64,000 bases of DNA from Methanoprimaticola sp047501175 (lineage in GTDB: Archaea; Thermoplasmatota; Thermoplasmata; Methanomassiliicoccales; Methanomethylophilaceae), in the NCBI RefSeq assembly GCF_047501175.1, contig NZ_JBEQWH010000001.1, positions 238,576 to 302,575 of the forward strand, written 5' to 3'. Below are positions 28,301 to 36,888 of the stretch, in pieces (positions within the stretch are counted from its first letter, which is position 1; each line of letters opens with the position of its first letter). Made by a program: the position numbers and the translations under genes. The notes below the pieces were generated by a model, which made no database searches, was not told the DNA's origin, and saw only the letters and a list, made by a program, of their open reading frames with translations.

Positions 28301-28385
28301 GGCCCTTCTCCAGGCCTCTGAAGTCCACGAAGGTGCGTTCCGCATACGGGCCGAATGCCACCATTTCGATGCTTATCGGCCTCAT
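25311..28385 (-). CDS. rad50: Rad50/SbcC-type ATPase
   Basis: DNA double-strand-break processing ATPase, partner of Mre11. In the 1024-residue protein the Walker A is GDTGTGKTMIFDAMSFALYG at about residues 35-55. A long coiled coil is interrupted by the zinc hook GSPCPVCGAIHHP near the middle. The C-terminal half-ATPase carries the signature SLSGGESFKAALSLALGL, then ALFIDEGFGSLD. The single-hook SbcC-like architecture and the start MRPISIEMVAFGPY resemble SbcC more than long archaeal Rad50. The start at 28385 overlaps the mre11 stop as ATGA. Confidence 0.95.
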   Translation of the reverse strand: MRPISIEMVAFGPYAERTFVDFRGLEKGLFLITGDTGTGKTMIFDAMSFALYGDTSGDRRDSDSLRSDLTDEKPYVDLTFEHKGRRYRIKRTPRYSRVTRTGSETSVSPTVELYEDSDLVCSKPKDATRMVSEIIGMTLDQWRQISMLAQGEFVKLLDTDSAERTEILRKLFDTNRFRAIQERLGEIASEKSRAYEGRKEDIDRRIEEFELPEDISIEGLSKPEIIELVEEIIEEDAGIVTSFEKERALCEDMYTKAVKNHAKGEDLDRKFVELAMRTDEIRRLESRKEEMSRLAETRDAANNIAPILTVEDSLNKRVTDLARVREQLSETDEALTTSRVDLERLSAERKAAEDRYDGTRTLLEECGRIERSMPLYEEVQELSAGIDGKVECLKTMDSDVTAHEVTFKEASERLEEFQGKARDESSLESQICMMREAIEKDDATLSSISGMRDVANRCIEVEKTISTKREEFLKADASAMHIATELEDKESEFLRSQAGILASSLVEGSPCPVCGAIHHPQPACIPDEAPTEKTVKDLKRKKEKADKERSELATELSKLNGSFDAMIDQMCAMTDIDGTPQEHADAIDRMYSAAEHASSERRIALNSLVNEAKANNELKERMKELDSIRTESQRRIESLKNEREKLNLSIASESARRDTVSKSLEYPDAETANRMLVEKRDIIRKAEEDLKEITERLSSEGKLLAGLEEKSNGLLSRISEMEPAIEQDRAEMERLLEKNGISVERLHELAKLDLSAMNAAIEEYAGLVRSCSDRIAALKEEIGDSERPDLEALSVEVDHARERKLSAENRLAESRTRLDRNNAAMADVKGLWENLGIYEMECTATKVMSDVANGRLVSSEKVQFEQYIQKTYFDNVLEYANRRLSVMTGDRFELRRLRDTNNKKSQKTLDIDVFDNFTGKSRTVKSLSGGESFKAALSLALGLSDSVQMGSGGSRVEALFIDEGFGSLDTDSLQQAIRVLEDLTDGNVMVGVISHVDLLRERIPRKIIVERKKDHGSTVRISTD

Positions 28386-29524
28386 TCCCTCGCCTCCTGC
28401 TCCAGATCTATGCATCCCTGGAGAACATCCAGTTGATACGGGGACAGTTCCTCGCCCGTCATCTCCCTGTAGAAACGGGAGAACAGCTGGACGGGCGTCT
28501 CTGTCTCGAGGATCTGCTCGTTCACGTCGCCGGGAGACCCGGCTCCGTCTCTCCTCCTGACCTCTACGCTCATCAGGTTGGGGTACACGTCGTGCAGCTC
28601 GTCGATGCGTCCGCTGTGTTCCGGGATTTCGGCGAATATGTAGTCCTGTCTCTCGGAGACGTCCCCGGGCGCCGCATCCAGGATGTCGTCCACCTTCCCT
28701 CTGACGACCCTCATGTCCCTGAGGGGGACGAGGGGCACGGTGTCAATCACGACATCGCCCTTGCCTCTGACCTCCACCACGGTGACGCTCTTGCCCTCGT
28801 CGCATTCGCTCTTGGAGTACTTGAGGGGCGATCCGCAGTAGCGGACCGTCTCCCTGACCACCTTCTGAGGGATGTGGAGGTGTCCGAGTGCCACGTAGTC
28901 GAAGGCGTCGAGGCAGGACTCCGAGATGTCCTGTATCCCGCCGACCTCATGTCTCTGATCCTCGGATTCGGACAGGATCAGCTCCCCCGATGCACCCGTG
29001 AAGAACTGATGGGCCACGAGGACGTTCCTCTCCTTCGGATCGACTTCCGATTCCTTCAGGATCCAATTCATGGCCTCCGTGTATGATTCCAGGGTCTCTC
29101 CCGAGAGCGCACGGACCTCCGACACCCTGAAGTAGGGAAGGAGCCAGACGTTCAGTTCCCCGAACTCGTCCGATGTCTCGACTTTCTCCATCTTCCCATC
29201 GAATGCCCCGGCTATGTGGATGCCGTTCCTGCCGAGGATGGAGCAGCAGAAGTCCAGCCTGGCACCGGAGTCATGGTTTCCCGCGATGATGTAGATCTCG
29301 CACCCTCTGTTGTTGGCCTCGGTGAGGAAGTCCCCGAATGTCGTAACCGCGTCCTCGGACGGCACCGTCCTGTCGTAGACGTCCCCTGCGATGAGGAGCG
29401 CATCCGGCCGTTCTGTGTCGATCGTGTCCAGGATCTTCCCGAGGATGTGCCTCTGGTCCTCCAGCATGGAGTATCCATGGATCCTCTTTCCCAGATGAAG
29501 GTCTGACGTGTGGATGAATCTCAT
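28382..29524 (-). CDS. mre11: Mre11/SbcD-type nuclease
   Basis: A 380-residue DNA nuclease of the Mre11-Rad50 complex. Phosphoesterase motifs are MRFIHTSDLHLGKRIHG, ALLIAGDVYDRTVPSED, IIAGNHDSGARLDF, VLVAHQFFTG and YVALGHLHIPQ, giving the two-metal site. The C-terminal part after about residue 300 is the capping and Rad50-binding region. The start at 29524 is preferred over 29545 because GGGTGGG lies just upstream. It is first in a two-gene operon and shares a palindrome-bearing divergent promoter with the HTH gene at 29647. Confidence 0.95.
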   Translation of the reverse strand: MRFIHTSDLHLGKRIHGYSMLEDQRHILGKILDTIDTERPDALLIAGDVYDRTVPSEDAVTTFGDFLTEANNRGCEIYIIAGNHDSGARLDFCCSILGRNGIHIAGAFDGKMEKVETSDEFGELNVWLLPYFRVSEVRALSGETLESYTEAMNWILKESEVDPKERNVLVAHQFFTGASGELILSESEDQRHEVGGIQDISESCLDAFDYVALGHLHIPQKVVRETVRYCGSPLKYSKSECDEGKSVTVVEVRGKGDVVIDTVPLVPLRDMRVVRGKVDDILDAAPGDVSERQDYIFAEIPEHSGRIDELHDVYPNLMSVEVRRRDGAGSPGDVNEQILETETPVQLFSRFYREMTGEELSPYQLDVLQGCIDLEQEARE

Positions 29525-29536
29525 TTTCCCACCCTT

Positions 29537-29604
29537 TACAATCAAAGTATTGTAGACCTAGTAATTAAGACATTCTACGTTTCAAAATTTACAATTATTG
29601 TAAA
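29537..29604. promoter_or_regulatory. Divergent promoter with two TACAAT/ATTGTA palindromes
   Basis: TACAAT...ATTGTA is inverted at 29537-29542/29549-29554. The 17-bp perfect palindrome TTTACAATTATTGTAAA lies at 29588-29604. The whole 29525-29646 interval is AT-rich, with TTTATATTA near 29620 serving the HTH gene. The shared half-site suggests one regulator bound at both promoters, most simply the divergently encoded HTH protein. Confidence 0.6.
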
Positions 29605-29646
29605 AATTACCAAATAGTTTTTATATTATGAAGTAATGATATATTT

Positions 29647-30171
29647 ATGGAAGAAAGCGAGAGGACGATCCAGAACGCGATAAAGGCCGCGTGCTCGATA
29701 TCATATGTGTCCGAGAAGCTGGGGATCTCCCGCCCGACCTTCTACAAGTACATGGAACAGTACGATGCGGGCGACACCGAGAGGATCCCTCAACCCGTTC
29801 GGGATTTCTTCACCTTCGTCTCGGAGCGCGACAGGGCAGAGGAGGACGTGATCCTCTATTTCATAAGGGGGGAGGACGGAAGGGACGGCAACGTGGCGCC
29901 GTCCGACCTGGAGACGAAGGTGGTTTCCGAGCTCGGACGCGCCATGATCGTGTTCCCGAGGGCCGACCCGGAGAACACGGTGGTGGACCTGATGATGGAC
30001 TTCAACGGCAGGAAGGTGCCCATCGCCACGTACAGGCCGTTGCCGAACGTCAGGTTCGTCACGATAGACGGTCTCGTCTCCGGACAGACGTTCTACTACG
30101 AGGTGAGATCGGGGAACCTCTCCTCGGGCATACGGGGCTTCGAGATCGTCCCGGACCGTCAATCGGGTTGA
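29647..30171 (+). CDS. HTH protein divergent from mre11-rad50
   Basis: A 174-residue protein. The N-terminus is a helix-turn-helix (AIKAACSISYVSEKLGISRP, then TFYKYMEQYDAGDTERIP). The C-terminal domain is beta-rich (EDVILYFIRGEDGRDG to GIRGFEIVPDRQSG) with no known motif. TTTATATTA about 25 bp upstream implies a leaderless mRNA. The two ATTGTA palindromes between it and mre11 make it a candidate autoregulator and DNA-repair regulator. This is inference from position only. Confidence 0.6.
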   Translation: MEESERTIQNAIKAACSISYVSEKLGISRPTFYKYMEQYDAGDTERIPQPVRDFFTFVSERDRAEEDVILYFIRGEDGRDGNVAPSDLETKVVSELGRAMIVFPRADPENTVVDLMMDFNGRKVPIATYRPLPNVRFVTIDGLVSGQTFYYEVRSGNLSSGIRGFEIVPDRQSG

Positions 30172-30180
30172 ACGAAAGGG

Positions 30181-31713
30181 TCACAGGTCAAGCGGCAGAT
30201 CCCTTTGGAACTCCGGTTCCCTGGGCGTGAACATGGAGTCCATGAATGCGGCCGCGAATAGCGGATAATGCTCCACCCCGTTCTCGTCCACATGGATGTT
30301 CGAGGGTTCGAGCTTTATGAATCTGGATATGTAATACACGGAGTATCTGGGATCCGTCCTCAGCTTGTTCAGGGAACTGGATCTGCGGCTGTTCCCCGAC
30401 TTCACTTCGATCGCGGCCATGGCCCCATCGAAATCGGCGATGAAATCAACCTCTATCCGATCGGTGGTGTTGTTCTCGAGCACTTTGTTCCTTCCAAAAT
30501 AGAAAAGGTTCAACCCGCACCTCTCGATCATGTTGGCCACCGCGTTCTCGGTGATGCCCCCGCGGTTGATGGAGTGGTCTCCGTTGGAGAATGCCATCCG
30601 CACGCCGTTGTCCATACAGGCAAGCAGCAGTCCCGTGTCGCCCATGTACAGTTTGAAGTCGCGGGAGGTGTGGCCGTCCAGCGGCATCGCGGGCTCGGAC
30701 AGGTTGCAGCATGGGGACACGATGCCTGCGGAGTCTATCCAGGATATCGGGTCCATGTACTCCCTCCATCCGGTGTTCTCCCTGTTCTCTATGTCCTTGT
30801 AGACGAACTTCTTCTTCGTCTGTCCAAGTCTCCGAGGGATGGCCTCCATACACTTCAGGGTCCTGATGCGTATCCTTTCGGGCGCATACCTCAGAACATC
30901 CTCTCTGTATCCATTGACGATGTTCCTCTGTATGTCCATGTATGAGAGTCCGTCCGAACGGTTCTCGAAGGTGGTCCTCACAGCTTCCGGCATGCCGCCT
31001 ATCATCACATACTGCCTGTAGTATGTGAACAGTGTATCCAGTGTGGATCCGTCGAATGGCATTCTCTCGGAGATGTGTCTGCGGATCTGTGTGGTCTGGT
31101 CCCTGGACAATCCGAGTGCCCACAGATACTCCTCAAAATCCATAGGATACATCCTGATGACATGTTCGGACCCTACAGGGGTTATGCGTCCCTTCCCTTC
31201 CGATAAGGTCTCCCTGATGAGGTCGTCCGGATCTTTCTCTCTGATGATGACGGTGTCTTGACCATCCTCCTGGATTGTTCCGATCTCGATGTTGTCCCAT
31301 GTCTCCCTTTCCCAGAACAGCCCGTTCTCGTCAGTGCGTTTCAGACCCATTGTGCCGATGAGCGAACCCGAGGCTATGACGTCCACACGGCCATCGACAA
31401 CCAGCGGTTTGATGCTGGATCTGGCGTCCGGGCACAGTTGGATCTCATCGAGAAACAGGAGGCTGTCTCCCCTTTCGATTCTGAAATCCGGGAAACGAAA
31501 CATCAGTTTTCTGAATATGCTGTCAGCATCGATGTTGTCTTCGAATATCTTCTTCGCATCGGAGTTCGTGGAAAAATCCAGTTTCAGATAGTGTTTGCAA
31601 TGGTTATTTCCCAGTTCATCGATGATGAACGTCTTGCCGACCTGTCTTGCTCCGCTTATCACAAGTTCTTTCTTCGAGGAAGCGGACCTCCATGCGAGCA
31701 AGGTGTCCATCAT
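30181..31713 (-). CDS. AAA ATPase with DUF4143 C-terminal domain
   Basis: A 510-residue protein. Walker A is ISGARQVGKTFIIDELG and Walker B is SLLFLDEIQLCPDARSSIK, followed by a sensor-1-like DVIASGSLIG. The C-terminal DUF4143 portion includes the nuclease-like EVDFIADFDGAMAAIEVKSG, with the D...E-x-K arrangement. Such ATPases are common, patchily distributed and often tied to mobile or defence functions; the substrate is unknown. GC content is lower than in neighbours and a tandem repeat precedes it, both hinting at recent acquisition. No better start than ATG 31713 exists. Confidence 0.85.
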   Translation of the reverse strand: MMDTLLAWRSASSKKELVISGARQVGKTFIIDELGNNHCKHYLKLDFSTNSDAKKIFEDNIDADSIFRKLMFRFPDFRIERGDSLLFLDEIQLCPDARSSIKPLVVDGRVDVIASGSLIGTMGLKRTDENGLFWERETWDNIEIGTIQEDGQDTVIIREKDPDDLIRETLSEGKGRITPVGSEHVIRMYPMDFEEYLWALGLSRDQTTQIRRHISERMPFDGSTLDTLFTYYRQYVMIGGMPEAVRTTFENRSDGLSYMDIQRNIVNGYREDVLRYAPERIRIRTLKCMEAIPRRLGQTKKKFVYKDIENRENTGWREYMDPISWIDSAGIVSPCCNLSEPAMPLDGHTSRDFKLYMGDTGLLLACMDNGVRMAFSNGDHSINRGGITENAVANMIERCGLNLFYFGRNKVLENNTTDRIEVDFIADFDGAMAAIEVKSGNSRRSSSLNKLRTDPRYSVYYISRFIKLEPSNIHVDENGVEHYPLFAAAFMDSMFTPREPEFQRDLPLDL

Positions 31714-31766
31714 CTTGCGGTCTATGTCTGATGGTAGATTTATGGTTATTTAACAACTTGTATTTT

Positions 31767-31827
31767 GTAGGAATTTTACTAGAAATAACAAGTTAAAAGT
31801 AGGAATTTTACTAGAAATAACCAGTTA
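31767..31827. repeat. Two-copy 29-bp direct repeat upstream of the DUF4143 ATPase
   Basis: The unit beginning GTAGGAATTTTACTAGAAAT and ending AGTTA occurs at 31767-31795 and 31799-31827, with one mismatch and a 32-bp period. The copies sit 55-115 bp before the ATPase start, in AT-rich DNA, so they could be operator sites. Two copies are too few to call an array. Confidence 0.7.
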
Positions 31828-31853
31828 GATATAGTGAAATTGAATGTACCAGA

Positions 31854-32312
31854 TTACATCTTCTGCAGTTCCAGCAGGGCCACTCTCTCGATCGCCTGGT
31901 CCTCGGGGGACAGGAAGCAGTCCTTCAAGTCTAGCTTCTCGCATTTCCACTCGGTGGCTTCCAAGAGGGTGTCGTCCCTTTCCACCCCTATGCTTCCGAA
32001 CTCGGGGTCGTCCACATCGATGATCAGTGCGACATACTCGTCCCTGCCGTCCTTCGGTTTCATCTTGGCCAGGGCCTTTCCAATCTGTCTCTCCCATGCG
32101 GCGTAGAGGATGATCTCCGTCAGGAGCGAGTTAGACCTGTTGGTCCCTTCCCTGAACGCCCTCTCCCCGTGCATGGCCGCGGACAGGACGTGGTCCCTCC
32201 CGCACACCATGTCGGGGTCCATCAGGATGACGTCCCCTCCGAGCGATTGGAAGTGCTCCACCATGGTGTCGAAATCCGTACCCCCTCTGATGCCAGCTAC
32301 CTGGAAGCGCAT
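31854..32312 (-). CDS. KEOPS complex subunit Cgi121
   Basis: A 152-residue subunit of the complex that makes N6-threonylcarbamoyladenosine in tRNA. Recognised by MRFQVAGIRG, a central VCGRDHVLSAAMHGERAFRE, and the invariant LLTEIILYAAWERQIGKALA near residue 65. It ends QAIERVALLELQKM. The start at 32312 is chosen from the family N-terminus. It stops with TAA, the only TAA among the long genes. It diverges from thrB. The Pcc1 subunit lies at the far end of the window. Confidence 0.88.
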   Translation of the reverse strand: MRFQVAGIRGGTDFDTMVEHFQSLGGDVILMDPDMVCGRDHVLSAAMHGERAFREGTNRSNSLLTEIILYAAWERQIGKALAKMKPKDGRDEYVALIIDVDDPEFGSIGVERDDTLLEATEWKCEKLDLKDCFLSPEDQAIERVALLELQKM

Positions 32313-32382
32313 GCACTCTCCAACTCGTCTCACGAATAAAGCTTTAAGTGGTGCGCGGGGTACGGAGGGTTTGGAAGAAATC

Positions 32383-33315
32383 ATGACCGACGAATGGATT
32401 CGCATAGCGGCGCCGGCGACCACCTCCAACATCGGAGCGGGTTTCGACGTCTTCGGACTCGCCTTGAAAGAACCCTACGACATAATCGAGGGAAGGAAGA
32501 TCGACTCCGGGGTCGTCATATCCGAGGTCAGCGGACCCGGGTCGGAGAGCATTCCCACGGACCCGGAGAAGAACTCAGTCGGGATCGCGGCGGCAGAGGT
32601 GCTCCGCAGATGCGAGGCGGACTTCGGCATCGAGCTGAGGATCAAGAAGGGGATCAGGCCGTGCAGCGGTATCGGTTCTTCCGGTGCCTCCGCGGCCGGT
32701 GGGGCGTACGTGGCGCACATCCTGTGCGGCGAGAGACTCACGCCCACCGAGGTCGTCCTCTGTGCGGCGCATGCCGAGGACGTCACGTCCGGAGGCTTCC
32801 ACGCCGACAATGTCGCACCCTGCGTCCTCGGAGGATTCACCATCATCCGTTCCTACGAGCCGTTCGAGGTCATCACCATCCAACCCCCCGAGAGCCTCGG
32901 CATCGTCATAGCGATGCCCGACGTCCTCGTCCCCACCAAGGAGGCCAGGTCCATCCTGCCTAAGGAGGTCAAGGTGAAGGACATGGTCTTCCACATCGGG
33001 AACGCATCCACCATGGTCTACGGTATGATGACCGGGGACCTCGGACTCATCGGCAGGTCCGTGAAGGACGCGTTCTCCGAGCCCGCGAGGTCCGTCCTCG
33101 TCCCCTACATCAAGGAGGCGGAGTCGATCGCGATGTCGAAGGGTGCCATCGCATCCTTCCTCGGAGGGTCCGGACCCTGTATAATCTCATTCTTCGACAA
33201 GAGCTCCCATGAGGGCGAGCACATTGCCGAGAGCATCGTCAAGATGTATGCCGAGCACGACATGAAGTGCGATACCTGGATCACGGAGCCCGGCTCCGGT
33301 TGCAGGAGGATCTGA
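32383..33315 (+). CDS. thrB: Homoserine kinase
   Basis: Phosphorylates L-homoserine in threonine synthesis. A 310-residue GHMP kinase with substrate motif RIAAPATTSNIGAGFDVFGL and ATP loop RPCSGIGSSGASAAGGAYVA, and the C-terminal GGSGPCIISF motif. It is followed two bases later by threonine synthase, so it forms a thrB-thrC operon. A TATA-like AAAGCTTTAAG near 32338-32348 lies 35 bp upstream. No leucine-type leader peptide is visible here. Confidence 0.95.
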   Translation: MTDEWIRIAAPATTSNIGAGFDVFGLALKEPYDIIEGRKIDSGVVISEVSGPGSESIPTDPEKNSVGIAAAEVLRRCEADFGIELRIKKGIRPCSGIGSSGASAAGGAYVAHILCGERLTPTEVVLCAAHAEDVTSGGFHADNVAPCVLGGFTIIRSYEPFEVITIQPPESLGIVIAMPDVLVPTKEARSILPKEVKVKDMVFHIGNASTMVYGMMTGDLGLIGRSVKDAFSEPARSVLVPYIKEAESIAMSKGAIASFLGGSGPCIISFFDKSSHEGEHIAESIVKMYAEHDMKCDTWITEPGSGCRRI

Positions 33316-33317
33316 TC

Positions 33318-34535
33318 ATGGCAGCACACAGAGTAATCTGCTGGGATTGCGGAGAGGAGGTCGACGACCCCTTCGTGAACACCTGCCCCAGGTGCGGCGG
33401 TCTACTGACCGTCAAGATGGACCTGGAGCCCGTCAAGGAGATGAAGCCCGAGGACCTGCGCTCGACACCCATAGGCGTCTGGAGATACGCTCCGTTCATG
33501 CCCGTGGACCCCGCGCACAAGGTCTCCATCCAGGAGGGCGGAACCCCCCTGTACACCACCGCGGCGCTCGGTGCCGAGGTGGGAGTGAAGAACACATTCG
33601 TCAAGTTCGAGGGATTGAACCCCACCGGGTCCTTCAAGGACCGCGGAATGACCATAGGTGTGTCCCGTGCCAACGAGCTCGGGGCCAAGGTAGTGGGATG
33701 CGCCTCCACCGGTAACACCTCCGCCGCCCTCGCCGCGTACGCGGCCAAGGCCGGGATGAAGTGTGCCGTGTTCCTCCCCTCCGGGAAGGTCGCGATGGGA
33801 AAGCTCGCCCAGGCACTGTTCTTCGGTGCCAAGGTGCTGTCCATCGACGGGAACTTCGACGATGCCCTCGCACTCGCGAGGAAGATGTCCGAGGAGAGGA
33901 AGCTGTACCTTTTGAACTCCATCAACCCCTACAGGCCCGAGGGACAGAAGTCCGTCCTGTTCGAGATCATGGACCAGCTCAGGTACAACGTCCCCGACAG
34001 GATCATCCTTCCTGTCGGAAACGCCGCCAACATATGGGCCGTCTACAAGGCCATCACCGAGCTCCAGGAGGTCGGATGGATAGACAAGGTTCCCATGCTC
34101 ACGGGTATCCAGGCGGAGGGAGCGTCTCCCGTCGCCCAGGCGTTCGCCAAGAGCTCCGAGACGTTCGTTCCCGAGGAGAATCCCGAGACAGTCGCCACCG
34201 CGATAAGGATCGGTAACCCGATCAGCGGAAGGAAGGCGCTCAAGGCGATCTACTCAACCGGAGGATACGCCACCACGGTCACGGATGCGGAGATCATCAG
34301 CGCCCAGCAGCTTCTCGGAAGGAAGGAGGGCGTATGTGTCGAACCTGCGTCCGCAGCGTCCGTCGCGGGACTCAGGAAGCTCCGCGCGGAGGGCATCATC
34401 GACAGGGATGAGCGTGTGGTCTGCATCTGTACCGGGAACGGTCTGAAGGACCCGGACACCATAATCAACAACTGCGCCCCGCCCATAAAGTGCGGGAACT
34501 CGGTGGCAGACGTCGAGAGGGCGCTCTCCGAGTGA
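33318..34535 (+). CDS. thrC: Threonine synthase
   Basis: A 405-residue PLP enzyme converting O-phosphohomoserine to threonine. An N-terminal zinc ribbon (CWDCGEEVDDPFVNTCPRC) precedes the fold. The PLP lysine is in NPTGSFKDRGMTIGVSRANE, phosphate binding in CASTGNTSAALAAYAAKAGM, and EGVCVEPASAASVAGLRKL is present. It is paired with thrB immediately upstream. Its stop abuts the convergent hel308 stop without a gap. Confidence 0.95.
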   Translation: MAAHRVICWDCGEEVDDPFVNTCPRCGGLLTVKMDLEPVKEMKPEDLRSTPIGVWRYAPFMPVDPAHKVSIQEGGTPLYTTAALGAEVGVKNTFVKFEGLNPTGSFKDRGMTIGVSRANELGAKVVGCASTGNTSAALAAYAAKAGMKCAVFLPSGKVAMGKLAQALFFGAKVLSIDGNFDDALALARKMSEERKLYLLNSINPYRPEGQKSVLFEIMDQLRYNVPDRIILPVGNAANIWAVYKAITELQEVGWIDKVPMLTGIQAEGASPVAQAFAKSSETFVPEENPETVATAIRIGNPISGRKALKAIYSTGGYATTVTDAEIISAQQLLGRKEGVCVEPASAASVAGLRKLRAEGIIDRDERVVCICTGNGLKDPDTIINNCAPPIKCGNSVADVERALSE

Positions 34536-36824
34536 TCAGAAATCGAAGAGACTGGCCTGTTTGGGGCCGGTCTCTTCAACCTTCCCTTTGTCTGCATTCA
34601 GAGTCTGGACCGATTCCTCGCCGTACGCGGCGGCCATCTCGTCCAGGAACCGGTCGTCGTCCGAAGGTTCGGCACGGGCCTCCGTGCGATGCGAGCCGCC
34701 CGCCTGTCTCACGATCTTCTCGGCGAGGGCCTTTCCGATCTTCGGAAGCTTGGACATCGCATCGATGTCCGCACAGGATATGTCCGCCTTGGTCGCATAG
34801 CCTGCGTCGAACAGTGTGCGGGCCCTGCTCCTCCCGATCCCGCGGAGGGACACGAGGTCTATGAGCTCCTCCTTCACGCCGTACCTCACTCTGGTGGTGA
34901 GGGGCCTGATCCTGCGAATCGCGTCCGGATTGAAGATGTACGCGATCTCGCCCATCGCGTACACGATCCAGTCCATCATGTCGACCTTGCTGCGGATGTC
35001 CCCCGGGCCTATGCCCATACTGGCGGTCATCGTCTCCTCGGGGACCTCGTCGATCCAATCCTTCACAAGGAGTGCGACCTTCAGGTCGCTCCTGAAGAAG
35101 TCGTACGCATAGTCCTCCAGCTCCCCGGGATCGACAAGCAGGTCGTCCTCGTACTCGCTCTCAACGTCCTTCAGCCTGTCCGCATCGCATTTCTTGGGAT
35201 ACATGCCCATGACGTCCGGGGTCATCGAGGCTGCGATGAGTGTCTGGAGGTCGTCGGTGTCGTCCCTCATGTTGAGGACGGCGGTCTTGAGGATGGATGC
35301 GGAGACCGGGTCGATGTAGAGGTCGGACACCCTCTTCCCGAAGGGGAGGACCTCTATCAGGTCCCCGTTCCTCCTGACCATCTCCTCCTTCTCCAGGAAG
35401 TCCACGTTCCTCTCCACGACCTCCTCTATGCCGAACATCTGCGAAGTGGCCCCGAAGAACGTTCCGCGCATGAACTCGATCAGCGTGTCCTCGGAATCCG
35501 CGTCACCGGTCGCAAGGATGCCCAGGATGTGGGTCCTCACGACGTTCCCGGAGAACAGCTTGGACGTGACCCTCTCGGTCTCATGCTCGACGTAGTCTGT
35601 CTTCAGGTGGTCCGCGTCCATGGCGTTCCTCGCAACCAGCACGGCCTCGCCGTACGGGTCGTATCCCGGCCTTCCGGCGCGACCGCACATCTGCTTGACC
35701 TCCATCACGGAGATGGGGACGTTACCGCCCATCTCGAACCGTGTGGTGTCACGGACGATGACCCTCCTGGCAGGCAGGTTGATCCCTGCGGCCAGCGTCG
35801 GTGTGGCGACTATGCATTTGATCTTCCCGGATTTGAACCCGTCCTCCACGACCCTGCGCTGTCTGTACGTGAGGCCGGCGTTGTGGAACGCCGCGCCTTT
35901 GAGGGAGCATTCCGCAAGCCTCTTCCCCATCTCGGTCGTCTCCGACTCCCCTTCGAGGATCACCCTCTCCGCAGGGGTCAGCTCGGACTCCCCTTTCGGC
36001 ATTATCTCCGCTATGCGGGAGGCCACGGCCTCGGTGGACCTTCTGGAATTGACGAAGACGAGGGCCTGGCCCCCAGCTTTCACGGTCTGGAGCACGAGTG
36101 CGTCGATCGCATCCTTGCGTTCCGGGACGTCTATGACGGAGCCGTCGTCGAAGCCTATCTCCCAGTCGAAGAACACCCCTTCCCTTAGGGGTACCGGGCG
36201 CCATGTGTCCTTGATGAGCTCGGCATTGAGCCAGTTGGCCAGGTCCATGGCGTTGGATATGGTCGCGGAAAGCGCTATGACCTGCATGTCCGGGATCTTA
36301 CGGACGAGCTTCGTCAGGGCGACCTCCAGGGTGGGCCCTCTCCCAGGATCGTGGATCATGTGGATCTCGTCGGCTATGACCAGGCGGACATCGTCGATCC
36401 AGCTGCTGCCGTGTCTGATCAGGGAGTCCGTCTTCTCGGACGTGGCCACCACGACGTCCGCATCGCCCATCCCGCGGTCGTCGCTGTCAAGATCGCCGGT
36501 GCTCATATGGACCTTGAACCCGAGCTCGTCGGCGAAGCGTTCGAAGTCGTCCCTCTTCTCCGAGGCCAGTGCCTTCAGGGGGACTATGTAGAGGACCTTC
36601 CCCGCCTTCTCCGAGAGCATCTTCAGGGCAGGGACTATCCCGATCAGGGACTTCCCGCTGGCAGTGGGTATGGCGGCGACGAGGTTCCTCCCTTCCAGGG
36701 CCACCGGGATGGCCCTCGCCTGAGGAGGATGGAGTTCCCTGAACCCCGCGGACATAAGGAGGTCCGCAAGCCTGTCGGGAATGTCCAACTCGTCGACCCT
36801 CATGCGTTCTGGAACCATGGTCAC
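34536..36824 (-). CDS. hel308: Hel308-type Ski2-like DNA helicase
   Basis: A 762-residue superfamily 2 helicase acting at stalled replication forks. Q-like HPPQARAIP, Walker A IPTASGKSLIGIVPAL, Walker B VIADEIHMIHDPGRG, SAT motif ALSATISNAMDLANWL, and motif VI QMCGRAGRPGYDPYGEAV are all present. It ends with helix-hairpin-helix RGIGRSRARTLFDAGYATK. The final eight residues QASLFDF form a canonical PCNA-interacting (PIP) box, so clamp binding is likely. Possible starts are 36824, 36818 or 36803. It is divergent from the surface protein at 36889. Confidence 0.93.
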   Translation of the reverse strand: MTMVPERMRVDELDIPDRLADLLMSAGFRELHPPQARAIPVALEGRNLVAAIPTASGKSLIGIVPALKMLSEKAGKVLYIVPLKALASEKRDDFERFADELGFKVHMSTGDLDSDDRGMGDADVVVATSEKTDSLIRHGSSWIDDVRLVIADEIHMIHDPGRGPTLEVALTKLVRKIPDMQVIALSATISNAMDLANWLNAELIKDTWRPVPLREGVFFDWEIGFDDGSVIDVPERKDAIDALVLQTVKAGGQALVFVNSRRSTEAVASRIAEIMPKGESELTPAERVILEGESETTEMGKRLAECSLKGAAFHNAGLTYRQRRVVEDGFKSGKIKCIVATPTLAAGINLPARRVIVRDTTRFEMGGNVPISVMEVKQMCGRAGRPGYDPYGEAVLVARNAMDADHLKTDYVEHETERVTSKLFSGNVVRTHILGILATGDADSEDTLIEFMRGTFFGATSQMFGIEEVVERNVDFLEKEEMVRRNGDLIEVLPFGKRVSDLYIDPVSASILKTAVLNMRDDTDDLQTLIAASMTPDVMGMYPKKCDADRLKDVESEYEDDLLVDPGELEDYAYDFFRSDLKVALLVKDWIDEVPEETMTASMGIGPGDIRSKVDMMDWIVYAMGEIAYIFNPDAIRRIRPLTTRVRYGVKEELIDLVSLRGIGRSRARTLFDAGYATKADISCADIDAMSKLPKIGKALAEKIVRQAGGSHRTEARAEPSDDDRFLDEMAAAYGEESVQTLNADKGKVEETGPKQASLFDF

Positions 36825-36888
36825 GGTTATCTATCTACCGAACCATCCCACGCGCATCTTTAAAAGAACCTCCCACATGGGGGACAGG

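Noticed and set aside
31767..31827. CRISPR array
   Set aside because: Only two repeat copies separated by three bases, no spacers of proper length and no cas genes. No other repeat-spacer pattern was seen in the window.
32313..32382. Threonine leader peptide before thrB
   Set aside because: No short ORF with a run of Thr or Ile codons and no T-tract; only a TATA-like box and no attenuator layout.
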